From: Thorsellia kenyensis
GTDB lineage: Bacteria; Pseudomonadota; Gammaproteobacteria; Enterobacterales; Thorselliaceae
Direction of reading: 5' to 3'
Assembly: GCF_042432445.1 (NCBI RefSeq)
Contig: NZ_JBHLXE010000027.1
Span: 1 to 64,000 of the forward strand
DNA: 64,000 bases
Part shown: one piece after another, positions 33,254 to 42,900 of the stretch
Layout of the letters: the number at the start of each line of letters is the position of its first letter
How positions within the stretch are numbered: position 1 is the first letter of the stretch
Notes under the pieces: model-generated
The model's input: the letters and a program-made list of their open reading frames with translations, nothing else
The model's database searches: none
What the model was told of the DNA's origin: nothing
Position numbers and translations under genes: made by a program

Positions 33254-34057
33254 ATGACTAATTCAAACACACCTGCAGTATTCAATTTTAATGACGATAT
33301 CCAAGTACGCACTTTCTTAGATGAGAATCAAAATCCGTGGTTCTTGGCTAAAGATATTTGTGCCGTCTTAGGCTACAAAAATGATAGTGATGCTATTAAA
33401 AAACATTGCAAGGAACATGGGGTAGCGAAACGCGACCTCATCGATAATCTTAATAGAAAGCAAAAAGCTTCATACATAAACGAGGGTAATCTTTACCGCT
33501 TAATTGTTAAAAGTCGTAAACCTGAAGCCGAGGCATTTGAAATATGGGTTATGGAGGAAGTCCTCCCAGCAATCCGAAAAACAGGAACCTACACAGCGGA
33601 AAAAGCGAAGACATCAAAATCCACAGCTGATGACAGAACACCACTAAGAGACGCAATCAACCTCTTAGTAAGCAAGAAGCACATTCTTTACCCAGAGGCG
33701 TACTCATACGTTCACCAGCGATTCAACGTTAAACACATTGATGAATTAAAACCATCAGAAATAACGACTGCTGTGGAGTACGTGCATAAGTTGGCTTTAG
33801 TGGGTGAATTGCTCGAAGCAGAACAACCAGAACCGAAAAAAGCGCTTAACTATGATAGGTTGGTACCATTTTCAACATCTAAAAGGTACCTTGTGAGAGT
33901 TTTCGTCTCAGACAACGTAATGAGAAATAGAGTCTTTTTCACGGGAGAAGCTGATACGTTTAACGACATGGCCACTGGTATCTGTAAGACGCTTGGATTT
34001 CAGCCTGTTGAGTTCAGGGCTTATCCAATTAACATCGATAATATTAGTGTACTGTGA
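33254..34057 (+). CDS. BRO-N antirepressor
   Basis: 267 residues. The N-terminal BRO domain (FNFNDDIQVRTFLDENQNPWFLAKDICAVLGY in pieces, NEGNLYRLIVKSRKPEAEAFEIWVMEEVLPAIRKTGTY) covers 8-115. The C-terminal part (TPLRDAINLLVSKKHILYPEAYSYVHQRF) fits a P22_AR_C-like domain. AAAGGAG precedes the ATG. It should bind and inactivate a phage repressor. Expression is probably held by the structured RNA upstream. Confidence 0.85.
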   Translation: MTNSNTPAVFNFNDDIQVRTFLDENQNPWFLAKDICAVLGYKNDSDAIKKHCKEHGVAKRDLIDNLNRKQKASYINEGNLYRLIVKSRKPEAEAFEIWVMEEVLPAIRKTGTYTAEKAKTSKSTADDRTPLRDAINLLVSKKHILYPEAYSYVHQRFNVKHIDELKPSEITTAVEYVHKLALVGELLEAEQPEPKKALNYDRLVPFSTSKRYLVRVFVSDNVMRNRVFFTGEADTFNDMATGICKTLGFQPVEFRAYPINIDNISVL

Positions 34058-34073
34058 TTAGATAGTAACGTTG

Positions 34074-34096
34074 AGCCCCACTTTGTGGGGTTTTTT
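34074..34096 (+). terminator. terminator after the antirepressor
   Basis: GCCCCAC-ttt-GTGGGGTTTTTT. Confidence 0.85.
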
Positions 34097-34168
34097 GTTT
34101 GTGCAATATGCAGTATTATAGCTCTAGTTACAACAAAAATTAACTACAATCTTACAATTGAGGTAGAG

Positions 34169-34936
34169 ATGAAAAAAATATTGTTTTGCTTTTTATGTTT
34201 AGTTACTTTTTCGATTATTGCTAATGCTGATATCTCAGAGCTTGAAAATAAAGCTAATCAGGGTGATACAGAAGCGCAAGGTATGCTCGGTGCGATGTAT
34301 TATTATGGCGAGGGAGTAAAACAAGATTATTATAAAGCTAAGAAATATTTTGAATTATTGGCTAATCAGGGTAAATCAGATGCGCAAGGTATGCTCGGTG
34401 TGATGTATAAAAATGGTGAGGGAGTAAAACAAGATCATCACAAAGCTAAGGAATATTTTGAATTAGCGGCTAATCAAAATAATTCAGAAGCGCAAAGTAT
34501 GCTCGGTCGAATGTACTATTTCGGTGAGGGAATAAAAAAAGATCATCATAAAGCTAAAAAATATTATGAATTAGCGGCTAATCAAAATAATTCAGAAGCG
34601 CAATTTATGCTTGGTGGGATGTATTATTTGGGTGCGGGAATAAAAAAAGATTATCACAAAGCTAAGGAATATTATGAATTAGCAGCTAATCAGGGTTATG
34701 TAAGGGCGCAATTTATGCTCGGTGTGATATATTATTTTGGTGATGGAGTAAAACAAGATTATCACAAAGCTAAGGAATATTATGAATTAGCGGCTAACCA
34801 GGGTTATGCAAAGGCGCAAGGTATGCTCGGTGTGATGTATAAAAATGGTGAGGGAGTAAAACAAGATTACCATAAAGCCAAGGAATATTTTGGGGTAGCT
34901 TGTGATAATGGAGATCAAGAAGCTTGCAATCAATAA
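34169..34936 (+). CDS. secreted Sel1-repeat protein, 6 repeats
   Basis: 255 residues from ATG 34169 (GAGGTAGAG upstream; the longer frame would run through the terminator). A signal peptide (KKILFCFLCLVTFSIIANA) precedes six near-perfect 36-residue Sel1 repeats of the form AQ.MLG.MY..GEGVKQDYHKAKEYYELAANQG. An ACDNGDQEAC end resembles many secreted Sel1 proteins. Sel1 arrays bind protein partners. The repeats are so alike in DNA that copy-number change by recombination is likely. The leader and signal peptide resemble those at 60867. Confidence 0.85.
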   Translation: MKKILFCFLCLVTFSIIANADISELENKANQGDTEAQGMLGAMYYYGEGVKQDYYKAKKYFELLANQGKSDAQGMLGVMYKNGEGVKQDHHKAKEYFELAANQNNSEAQSMLGRMYYFGEGIKKDHHKAKKYYELAANQNNSEAQFMLGGMYYLGAGIKKDYHKAKEYYELAANQGYVRAQFMLGVIYYFGDGVKQDYHKAKEYYELAANQGYAKAQGMLGVMYKNGEGVKQDYHKAKEYFGVACDNGDQEACNQ

Positions 34937-35398
34937 GCAGAATTGAACAAAAAAAGGTTTTAAATACCAAAACGATTAGAACAAATAAATAAAATAGGTG
35001 CTTACATTAAAACATTTACATTATAATAAACCTTGTTCTGACAGGGCTTAAACGCTTTAGTCAATTAACTTACAGAAAAGTCAATAGTATTGTGTTGTTT
35101 TTTTGCAGTCAACAACATATAATCATGCTATAAATTCTATAATTTATATAAATTACTTATTTTAGTTTGGCTAAAAATAACTGAAATTGTAATTTTGCTC
35201 TTTAATACATTTACAATCACGGATGAGCGCCTAGGGCGCTTGTTTTGTTTTTGTAAATCAACTACCGAGAGGTAGTCTAACGCATAATCTAAAATTACAG
35301 GTAAGGCTTTTAAGTGAGATTAAAATGTATCTGATTTGCATAAGAAATATAATAATTATTAAACTTTCCCAACGATTTAACCTTAACAAGGTACTCTT
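34937..35398 (+). other. non-coding gap between cargo genes
   Basis: No gene seen. It contains a terminator-like AGCGCC-tag-GGCGCT plus T-rich tail (35226-35246), a small hairpin ACTACC-gaga-GGTAGT (about 35261-35276) and TTGCTCTTTAATAC at ~35199, similar to boxA. Otherwise it is AT-rich and probably carries the promoter for the HEPN pair. Confidence 0.5.
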
Positions 35399-36187
35399 AT
35401 GAAGCCAGCCATACCGCAATTAAAGTCATTTGAAAATGTTAAAACCCTTGGTTATGCATTTCAAAAAATGTATGAAAATTATCCGCAAAAAGCTGTAAAC
35501 GATGTTATTGATGAATTCACGTTAATGAGAATTGAGCGTGAATCTAAACAGGAATTGAAGTCAGAATATAGTTTAAATGGAGATATATGTTTGGCATACA
35601 TAGCCTTTTTTAGAGGTGATGTTGATGATTCGCTAAATTTATTTAAAAAGGTTGCAGATTATAATTTTAATGGCATAGAAGTATATTTGACAATTTTATC
35701 TCATCTGGCTAAATTTAAATTATATGAAAAAGAATTGATAAGATTTTCAAGTACATTAAGAGATAATTTACTATATATGCCCCTAGTTAGTTGGTTTGCA
35801 TTTTCTGGGGATATTGAAAATATGAATGAACTGCTTGATGAAATGAGTAAAAAACAATTTAAATTTGATGTTGTTAATTTTTTTAAAAAAGAATTTTTAC
35901 TATTTGAGTCCCTTCTTTCTGATAAATCTGTATCCATTGAAGAATACAAGAAAATAAGAAAATACATGATTAGAGTGCTTGAAAATAATCAGGTAGATTT
36001 CTCTGGTCAAAATATTCCTACATGTGATTCTTTTATTGTATTAACCAGAGTTGATGCAGATCCAGATGTGATATCAAATTTGAATTCAGAGCTATCTGTT
36101 TTAATGGCTGAAGATGATAGCTTGAGTTTCAAGTTAACAGCTGGGTTCACAAGTATTTTACCTAGTTATGGAGTAATACTTGAATGA
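35399..36187 (+). CDS. helical partner of the HEPN protein
   Basis: 262 residues. Mostly helical with TPR-like stretches (DICLAYIAFFRGDVDDSLNLFKKVA). The final ~50 residues (CDSFIVLTRVDADPDVISNLNSELSVLMAEDD) suggest a small alpha/beta segment. No family recognised. The stop overlaps the next start (TGAATGAG), so the two form a pair. High AT content and many AGA and ATA codons mark it as recently acquired cargo. Confidence 0.6.
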   Translation: MKPAIPQLKSFENVKTLGYAFQKMYENYPQKAVNDVIDEFTLMRIERESKQELKSEYSLNGDICLAYIAFFRGDVDDSLNLFKKVADYNFNGIEVYLTILSHLAKFKLYEKELIRFSSTLRDNLLYMPLVSWFAFSGDIENMNELLDEMSKKQFKFDVVNFFKKEFLLFESLLSDKSVSIEEYKKIRKYMIRVLENNQVDFSGQNIPTCDSFIVLTRVDADPDVISNLNSELSVLMAEDDSLSFKLTAGFTSILPSYGVILE

Positions 36188-36564
36188 GTATAAATCCATC
36201 AGATCTTTATTTACTAGCAAGAAACTTAATGGGAACCAATGAGGCCTCAAACAGGTCTTGTGTATCTAGAGCTTATTATTCTGCCTTTCATGATGTTAAA
36301 ATAAGAGTAAAGGGGTTGCCTAATTTTCAGCGCTCCGAGCATTCTGGTATAATTGATTATCTTGGTAGACCTAGCTCATTTAAAGATGATTCAAGAATAA
36401 TAGCTAGAAAAATAGCCTTTAATCTTAATCTAGCAAAAGAGTTTAGATGTATGGCTGACTATGATCTTGCTTCAGATTTTGAGCAAACAATTGTTGACCA
36501 AACTTTTGATATAGTTGATAAAGTAATAAATTTAACTGATGAGCTAGTGAAACTTCAAGATTAG
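36184..36564 (+). CDS. HEPN-domain protein
   Basis: 126 residues. The core SCVSRAYYSAFHDVKIRVKG (Arg29, Tyr31-Tyr32, His36) and the later helices (NLAKEFRCMADYDLASDFE) match small HEPN proteins. HEPN proteins often are RNA-cutting toxins with the R-x4-6-H motif; here R29...H36 is spaced one residue wider, so catalysis is uncertain. It is coupled to the 262-residue gene upstream. Possible toxin-antitoxin or abortive-infection pair. Confidence 0.65.
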   Translation: MSINPSDLYLLARNLMGTNEASNRSCVSRAYYSAFHDVKIRVKGLPNFQRSEHSGIIDYLGRPSSFKDDSRIIARKIAFNLNLAKEFRCMADYDLASDFEQTIVDQTFDIVDKVINLTDELVKLQD

Positions 36565-36581
36565 TTTTTTAATAACCACAC

Positions 36582-36616
36582 CAACCGCCCTCGAGGCGGT
36601 TTTTTCGTTTCTGGAG
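36582..36616 (+). terminator. terminator within a 35-bp repeat, copy 2
   Basis: Identical over 35 bases to 27881-27915, here before gene M. AACCGCC-ctcga-GGCGGTTTTTT is the terminator part. Confidence 0.85.
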
Positions 36617-36624
36617 TAAGCAAA

Positions 36625-36963
36625 ATGGACGAATTCAAATTCAAAGTACAAATTCAAGATGGCCTTGAAACATCGATCACTAACGACGTTTCAGAAGTCA
36701 AATTCGGTGATGGTTACGAGCAAGTTGTCGAGAAAGGGATTAACTCGGAAACTAAAACGATTCAGTTAGGCCAAATCGGCACAATTGAACAGATGTCGCC
36801 AATCCTCGACTTTGTTCGTGACCATGTAACTAAGGCATTCATCTGGCGAAATCAATTCAATGAATTAGGTACTTATCGAGTAGAAAAGGACTCAATCAAG
36901 TACTCGATGGTTGGAGGTAACGTTAAACTGAATTTCACATTTAAAGAGGCACATCACGTATGA
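36625..36963 (+). CDS. minor tail protein M
   Basis: 112 residues of the lambda gpM family: the block EVKFGDGYEQVVEKGIN, and FIWRNQFNELGTYRVEKDSIKYSMVGGNVKLNFTFKE near the end (in pieces). It overlaps the L gene by four bases. Part of the tail tip complex. Confidence 0.88.
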   Translation: MDEFKFKVQIQDGLETSITNDVSEVKFGDGYEQVVEKGINSETKTIQLGQIGTIEQMSPILDFVRDHVTKAFIWRNQFNELGTYRVEKDSIKYSMVGGNVKLNFTFKEAHHV

Positions 36964-37709
36964 TTTCAGCACAAGAACAATTACTACAGCCTGACTCGAG
37001 GATTAAGCTGATTGAAGTCGATGGCACATCATTTGGCGCTGATATTATGCGGTTCCATTATGAGCGGATAGGTTACACCCAAGATGAATTGGAACTTGCA
37101 AGACAAAGCGGTAAAGAGCTACCTGTTAAATCAATCTGGTGGCAAAATAATGAATATATGCCATTTCCATACCAAATTGAGGGTATAGAAGCATCTACAG
37201 ATGGTCAATCTGCTGAACCTAAGTTATCTATCATGAACGTTGACCAGTTAATCACGGCGCTTTGTTTGCGTTTTGATGACATGCTTAATGCCAAAGTAAC
37301 GATTCATGAAACTTTTAAGTGCTTTTTAGATGAACGGAATTTTCCTGAGGGTAATCCACAAGCCGACCCAAGCCAAGAGCGGATTCACATCTTTTACATT
37401 AATCAGAAATCGGCAGAAAATGATGAAATAGTCGAGTTTACTCTTGGCTCGCCTTTTGATTTACAAGGGGTATCATTACCTAATCGGCAAATACACGCGC
37501 AATGCCACTGGGCGAACTGTGGAAAGTACCGAAGTGGCGATGGTTGTAATTATTCTGGTACCAAATATTTCGACAGGAAAGGAAATGTGACAGATGACCC
37601 TAGCAAGGATTCGTGTGGTGGGTTATTATCTGACTGCAAGGCGAGATTTGGTGATGATGCCAAATTGCCTTTTGGTGGGTTTCCTGCGTCTAGTTTGATT
37701 AAGCGTTGA
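36960..37709 (+). CDS. minor tail protein L
   Basis: 249 residues of the lambda gpL family. It starts with a beta domain and has a C-terminal Cys set (QCHWANCGKYRSGDGCNYSG ... DSCGGLLSDCKARFG) corresponding to the cysteines that hold the iron-sulfur cluster of lambda gpL. It joins M to the tip protein J. Confidence 0.9.
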   Translation: MISAQEQLLQPDSRIKLIEVDGTSFGADIMRFHYERIGYTQDELELARQSGKELPVKSIWWQNNEYMPFPYQIEGIEASTDGQSAEPKLSIMNVDQLITALCLRFDDMLNAKVTIHETFKCFLDERNFPEGNPQADPSQERIHIFYINQKSAENDEIVEFTLGSPFDLQGVSLPNRQIHAQCHWANCGKYRSGDGCNYSGTKYFDRKGNVTDDPSKDSCGGLLSDCKARFGDDAKLPFGGFPASSLIKR

Positions 37710-37740
37710 TCTTAAAAGTAATTAAATTAAAGGGAGTAGT

Positions 37741-38580
37741 ATGAATCCAATGAAACTGAATGATATTGAAGATGGAACAAAAGTTTATAAATTTAGAGAT
37801 TGCAATCCACAATATATACCTGTATCAAAAGAGGGTGATACCTACAATAATTTACAGCTAAATAACAAATATATTTTATGCGAGAAAAAAATATGGAGTA
37901 TTTCTAGCCTATTGAATAATGAGTTTTGGGCGGCTACACCAGAATCTCTGAATGATGTATCTGAAATTTATACATTAAATAATTTTAAGGAAGAGAAGAT
38001 TAATAGCTTTAATAATAAAACAATTAACTTAATAAAGGGGATAACAGAAAATAATACGACTGAAAAGGAGATGCGCAAAGAGTTAGGGTTGATTTCTGAT
38101 GAGGCTTATAGAGTTAGCATTGCTCAAAACTTCTCAAATTATGGTGTTTTTTGCACATCATTTTGTCCTACTAACCCTAACTTATGGGCTTTGTATTCTG
38201 ACTCAAGTCGCGGTTTTGCAATAGAATATGATTTAAAATCTTTGTATTTAAGCACTAATCCAGCAGATATATTTCCAATAAGATACAATCAGGATATGGA
38301 GACTATATATGGTAATGGGATAATGGCCCCTGGCCATTTTTATTGCCAAAAGTCAGATTATTTTGAGAAAGAAGAAGAATTTAGGTTTCTTTATGAAAAA
38401 AGTGGAATTGTCAAATATGAACCTAATTGCGTAACAGGTATTATTTTCGGTTCGAATATGTGTGAAAAAAATAGGAAACAATTACATAAGCTCATATCAA
38501 CCAAGCTAAAAAATATTAATTTCATGCAAGCTATTCATAAAAAAGATAATTTTGGATTTGATATAGTAAAATGGGAATGA
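37741..38580 (+). CDS. DUF2971 protein inserted between L and K
   Basis: 279 residues from an ATG with AAGGGAG upstream. DUF2971 features: VYKFRDCN, a LLNNEFWAATPESLNDVSE segment, CTSFCPTNPNLWALYSDSSRGFAIEYD and YFEKEEEFRFLYE. The biochemical role of the family is not established, but members recur in defence and mobile regions. It breaks the normally tight L-K junction and ends in its own terminator, so it is a moron. A second DUF2971 gene lies at 52847. Confidence 0.85.
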   Translation: MNPMKLNDIEDGTKVYKFRDCNPQYIPVSKEGDTYNNLQLNNKYILCEKKIWSISSLLNNEFWAATPESLNDVSEIYTLNNFKEEKINSFNNKTINLIKGITENNTTEKEMRKELGLISDEAYRVSIAQNFSNYGVFCTSFCPTNPNLWALYSDSSRGFAIEYDLKSLYLSTNPADIFPIRYNQDMETIYGNGIMAPGHFYCQKSDYFEKEEEFRFLYEKSGIVKYEPNCVTGIIFGSNMCEKNRKQLHKLISTKLKNINFMQAIHKKDNFGFDIVKWE

Positions 38581-38596
38581 TAGGTTAATTAAAAAA

Positions 38597-38617
38597 AACC
38601 TCTTCGGAGGTTTTTTT
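38597..38617 (+). terminator. terminator
   Basis: AACCTC-ttcg-GAGGTTTTTTT after the DUF2971 gene. Confidence 0.85.
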
Positions 38618-38629
38618 ATTGGGTGCAAT

Positions 38630-39331
38630 ATGAGAAAAACAGTAGAACAATCAATTTGGCAACACGTCAAAGCCGAATACCCGAAAGAGGCTTGCGGTGT
38701 GATCGCAGTTAAAGGGCGAGTGCAGAAGTATTTTCCTTGTCGCAATCTAGCACAATCACCAACAGAACAATTCATTTTATCACCAGAAGATTATGCAAGC
38801 GCTGAAGATTGGGGCGAGATTATCGCGATAGTTCACTCGCACCCAGATGCGACTACTCAGCCAAGTGAGTTAGATAAATCGATGTGTGACGCTACTAATC
38901 TGACATGGCATATCTTTAGTTGGCCAGAAGGCGATATTGGTACCATTCAACCAAGAGGAATTTTACCCTTAATTGGTCGTCAATTCGTGCTTGGTCATTC
39001 TGATTGCTACGGCTTAATCATGGATTACTTCAAGTTAGAGCATGGCATTGAGATTCCTGATTACCGGGTAGATTATCGTTGGTGGGAGTCAGGCGAAAAT
39101 CGCTATGAAGATAATTTCGCTGAAGCAGGATTTGTTGAGATTGATAGCCCGCAAGTTGGAGATGTCATCATCATGCAAGTACAAGCTGATGTAGCTAATC
39201 ACGCAGGTATATTACTTGAAAACGGAATGCTACTTCATCACCTATACGGACAATTGAGCCAAAGGGTTCCTTATGGTGGTTACTATCGAGACCGAACAAT
39301 ACGAATAGTTAGACATAAATCATTACTTTAA
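38630..39331 (+). CDS. tail assembly protein K, JAB plus NlpC/P60
   Basis: 233 residues. The N-terminal JAB/MPN metallo-domain (EACGVIAVKG, VHSHPDATTQPSELD) is complete. The C-terminal NlpC/P60 cysteine peptidase has Cys in GHSDCYGLIMDY and His in VANHAGILLENG. Same layout as lambda gpK. It matures the tail tip or trims peptidoglycan. Confidence 0.92.
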   Translation: MRKTVEQSIWQHVKAEYPKEACGVIAVKGRVQKYFPCRNLAQSPTEQFILSPEDYASAEDWGEIIAIVHSHPDATTQPSELDKSMCDATNLTWHIFSWPEGDIGTIQPRGILPLIGRQFVLGHSDCYGLIMDYFKLEHGIEIPDYRVDYRWWESGENRYEDNFAEAGFVEIDSPQVGDVIIMQVQADVANHAGILLENGMLLHHLYGQLSQRVPYGGYYRDRTIRIVRHKSLL

Positions 39332-39358
39332 AGCCTCTGAAATTCAGGGGCTTTTTTT
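39331..39358 (+). terminator. terminator
   Basis: AAGCCTCTGA-aat-TCAGGGGCTTTTTTT between K and I. Confidence 0.8.
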
Positions 39359-39372
39359 ATGGAGCAAAGAAA

Positions 39373-39987
39373 ATGGCGAGACTTACTAAAATCAGGCTAG
39401 ACGGCATTATAGGTAAACAATTTGGCAAGGTCTTTGAACTGGAAATAACGTCACCGGCAGAAGCAGTGAGAGCTTTATCAACGCAGATTCAGGGTTTTGA
39501 TAAGTTCTTACTTGACTCTAAAAAAATGGGTTTAACGTTTGCTGTATTCAAAGCAAAGAGGAATATTGGTATTGATGAAATGCACGATAACGTTGGCCAA
39601 AATGAAATCAGAATTGTACCAGTAGTTATTGGTAGTAAATCTGGTGGCTTATTTCAAACCATTCTAGGGGTGGCATTGCTAGGAATATCGGCTGTAATGT
39701 CTTTTGGTGCTAGTCTTGGTGTGGCGGGTATGTTTGCAGCGGGAACCTGGGCAGGCACATTTGGCTTAATGGGTGCGGCTATGCTACTGGGTGGAGTCGT
39801 GCAAATGCTGTCACCTCAGCCAAAAGGATTAGGAGTATCGGAATCACCAGAAAACAAGCCAGATTATGCTTTTGGTGGTGCGGTGAATACAACAGCGCAA
39901 GGCAATCCAGTGGCGGTTTACTACGGTCACCGAGAAATTGGTGGGGCAATAATTTCAGCAGGGATATATACAGATGACCAACAATAA
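39373..39987 (+). CDS. tail assembly protein I
   Basis: 204 residues of the lambda gpI family. A ubiquitin-like N-terminus (RLDGIIGKQFGKVFELEITSPAEAVRALSTQ in pieces) precedes a hydrophobic Gly-rich middle (IGSKSGGLFQTILGVALLGISAVM) and a TTAQGNPVAVYYGHREIGG end. It overlaps the J start by 14 bases. Confidence 0.88.
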   Translation: MARLTKIRLDGIIGKQFGKVFELEITSPAEAVRALSTQIQGFDKFLLDSKKMGLTFAVFKAKRNIGIDEMHDNVGQNEIRIVPVVIGSKSGGLFQTILGVALLGISAVMSFGASLGVAGMFAAGTWAGTFGLMGAAMLLGGVVQMLSPQPKGLGVSESPENKPDYAFGGAVNTTAQGNPVAVYYGHREIGGAIISAGIYTDDQQ

Positions 39988-42900
39988 CTTAATCAAAGGT
40001 AAAAAGGGCGGTGGCGGTAGTCAGCATACGCCTGTTGAATCACCTGATTCTTTATTATCAGTAGCTAAAGCTAAAATTCTAATAGCTTTATGTGAGGGTG
40101 AAATTGCAGGTGGATTGACTGCACAAGATATTTATTTAGATGGAACGCCTTTAGCTAGCCCTGATGGCACAATGAATTTTACAGGTGTTTCTTGGGAACT
40201 AAGAACTGGTACCCAAGACCAAGATTATATTCAAGGATTCCCTGCGGTGGAAAATGAGTTAACTGTTGGTACCGAGCTAAAAGCATCTAATCCCTATGTT
40301 AAATCAATAACCAACACTCAATTATCTGCGTTAAGAATAAGATTAGGTGTTCAAGCCTTACAGCGACAGCATGATAATGGCGATGTGACAGGCTCACGAG
40401 TTGAATATGCTGTTGATGTAGCGACTGATGGTGGCGCATATCAAGAAGTAATCAAGTCAGCATTCGACGGCAAAACGACATCACTCTACGAGCGCTCACA
40501 TAGAATCAATCTACCAAAAGCGACAACAGGATGGATGGTACGTGTTAGACGCTTAACTCCTGACTCGAGTACTGCAAAAGTGGCGGATAAAACTAATATT
40601 CAAGCGATTACAGAGATTATTGATGCGAAGCTAAGCTATCCAAACACAGCATTACTTTACGTTGAGTTTGACTCTAAGCAGTTTCAATCTATTCCTAAGA
40701 TTAGCTGTAAACCCAAGGGGCGAGTGATTCGGGTACCAAATAATTACGACCCCATCAATCGAACATATTCAGGCTTGTGGAATGGTCAATTCAAATGGGC
40801 GTGGACTAACAATCCTGCGTGGGTTTTCTTTGATATTGTGACCAACGAGCGCTTTGGGCTTGGTAAACGTATTTCACTTGAACAAGTCGACAAGTGGGAG
40901 CTATATCGAATAGCTCAATATTGCGATCAATTAGTGCCAGACGGTCGAGGTGGTGACGGCAAAGAGCCTAGATTCATGTGTGACGTGTATATTCAGTCAA
41001 AAGCTGAAGCTTACACCGTGTTGCGCGACTTGGCAGCTATTTTTAGGGGGATGACATATTGGTCAAAAGGGATTTTAGCTTCTATTGCTGATATGCCGGC
41101 AGATATTGATTACATCTACACGCCGGCAAACGTTGTAGAAGGCAAATTTAACTATTCAGGCGCATCTCAAAACACTAAATACTCCACTGTGATGGTATCT
41201 TGGTCAAATCCAGATAACCAATACCAAGATGAGGTCGCAGTGGTATCTGACCCAAATTTGGTGAGACGATATGGTTATGTAGAAACATCAATAACTGCTA
41301 TTGGCTGTACGAGGGAAAGTGAAGCAAGACGCAGGGCTGATTGGATACTGCAGACAAACCGCAATGATAGGACGATCTCTTTTAGTGTTGGGCTAGATGG
41401 AAATATCCCAAGACCAGGTGGCATCATCGGAATTGCGGACCCCAAATTATCAGGTCGTATCTTAGGCGGTCGAATCAGTGCTGTAAATGGTCGCAACATC
41501 ACATTAGACAGAAAATCTGATGCAAAGGTGGGCGATAGATTAATAATCAACTTACCAAGCGGTAAAGCTGAAGCTCGAACTATCCAAGCGGTTAAAGATA
41601 AAATCTTAACGGTTTCAGCTGACTACACAGAAGAGCCAATGAAAGAGTCGGTATGGTCAATTGATGCTGATGATTTGGAAATTCAGCAATTTAGAGTTGT
41701 TTCTATTGCTGATAATAACGATGGTACATATGCAATCACGGCAACAGCTCACGACCCAGATAAATACGCTCGAATAGATACAGGTGCAAGGATTGAATCA
41801 AAACCAATTTCAGTTGTACCGTCATCGATTCAAAAGCCCGTTTCTAACGTTGTGATCACATCATCATCAAGGGTTGAGCAAGGTATTAATATAGCAACTT
41901 TACACGTTGAATGGGATAAAACAGATGGCGCAATCAGTTACGAATCAGAATGGCGCAAGGATAATGGCAATTGGATTCCTGCACCACGTTCAAGTGTTAA
42001 TTCTTTTGATATTGAGGGCATTTATTCAGGTCGATATCAAGCAAGGGTAAGGGCTATCAATGCTTCTGATATCAGCTCTGGTTGGTCTTATGCTGATGAA
42101 ATTACTCTTGCCGGCAAAGTCGGTAAGCCTCCTATGCCATTAGGATTTACCACCAATTCATTAGTTTCAGGTGTTCAGCTTAATTGGAGCTTTCCAACTG
42201 ACGCTACGGATACACTCAAAACTGAAATTTGGTACAACACGGAAGATGGTGACGATGGGGCTTTATTGCTTGCTGATGTTCCATATCCTCAGGGGACATA
42301 TCAACAGATGGGGTTAAGTGCAGGGCAAGCGTTTTTCTATAAAGCCCGGTTAGTTGACCGTCTTGGCAATCAATCAGATTGGACGGATTGGGAACACGGG
42401 ATTTCATCTACTAATGTTGATGATATAGAGAAAGCAGTGATAGATACTCTCAAAGATACAGAAGTTTTTAAACAGCTTTTAAGCAACACCTTTGGCGAGT
42501 TGGAAGATAAATTCGCACAAGTAGATGAAGCAAACGCTAATTCCAAAGCAGCGCTTGATTCAGTATCTGTAACTGCAGAGAACTTAATCAAACAGTCACT
42601 AGCTATAATTTCAAATGCCACAGCCAATGACGCAGATGTTCAGCGCCAAAGGAAGGAAAATGGCAAGTTTTTAGCTGAAATTACAAACGTGAGACAAACG
42701 ATTGTATCTGAATCTGAGGCTATCGCTAGAAGCATTGAGCAACTCAAGGCAACTATGCATGAAGACGATGCTGAGCTTGCTGGAGAAATACTGCAAATGC
42801 TTCAAGTAATTGCAGATTCAGAAAAAGCTACTGCTGAAAAAATTGAAAATTTATCTAGTAATTTCAATAATCAGATAACAGCGACAATCAATACATTCAA

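Noticed and set aside
34244..34900. Repeat array that could suggest a CRISPR
   Set aside because: The ~108-bp periodicity is the Sel1 protein repeat; no short spacers or palindromic repeats.
35199..35212. TTGCTCTTTAATAC as a second boxA
   Set aside because: No promoter just upstream and no leader architecture; a chance match in AT-rich DNA is likely.
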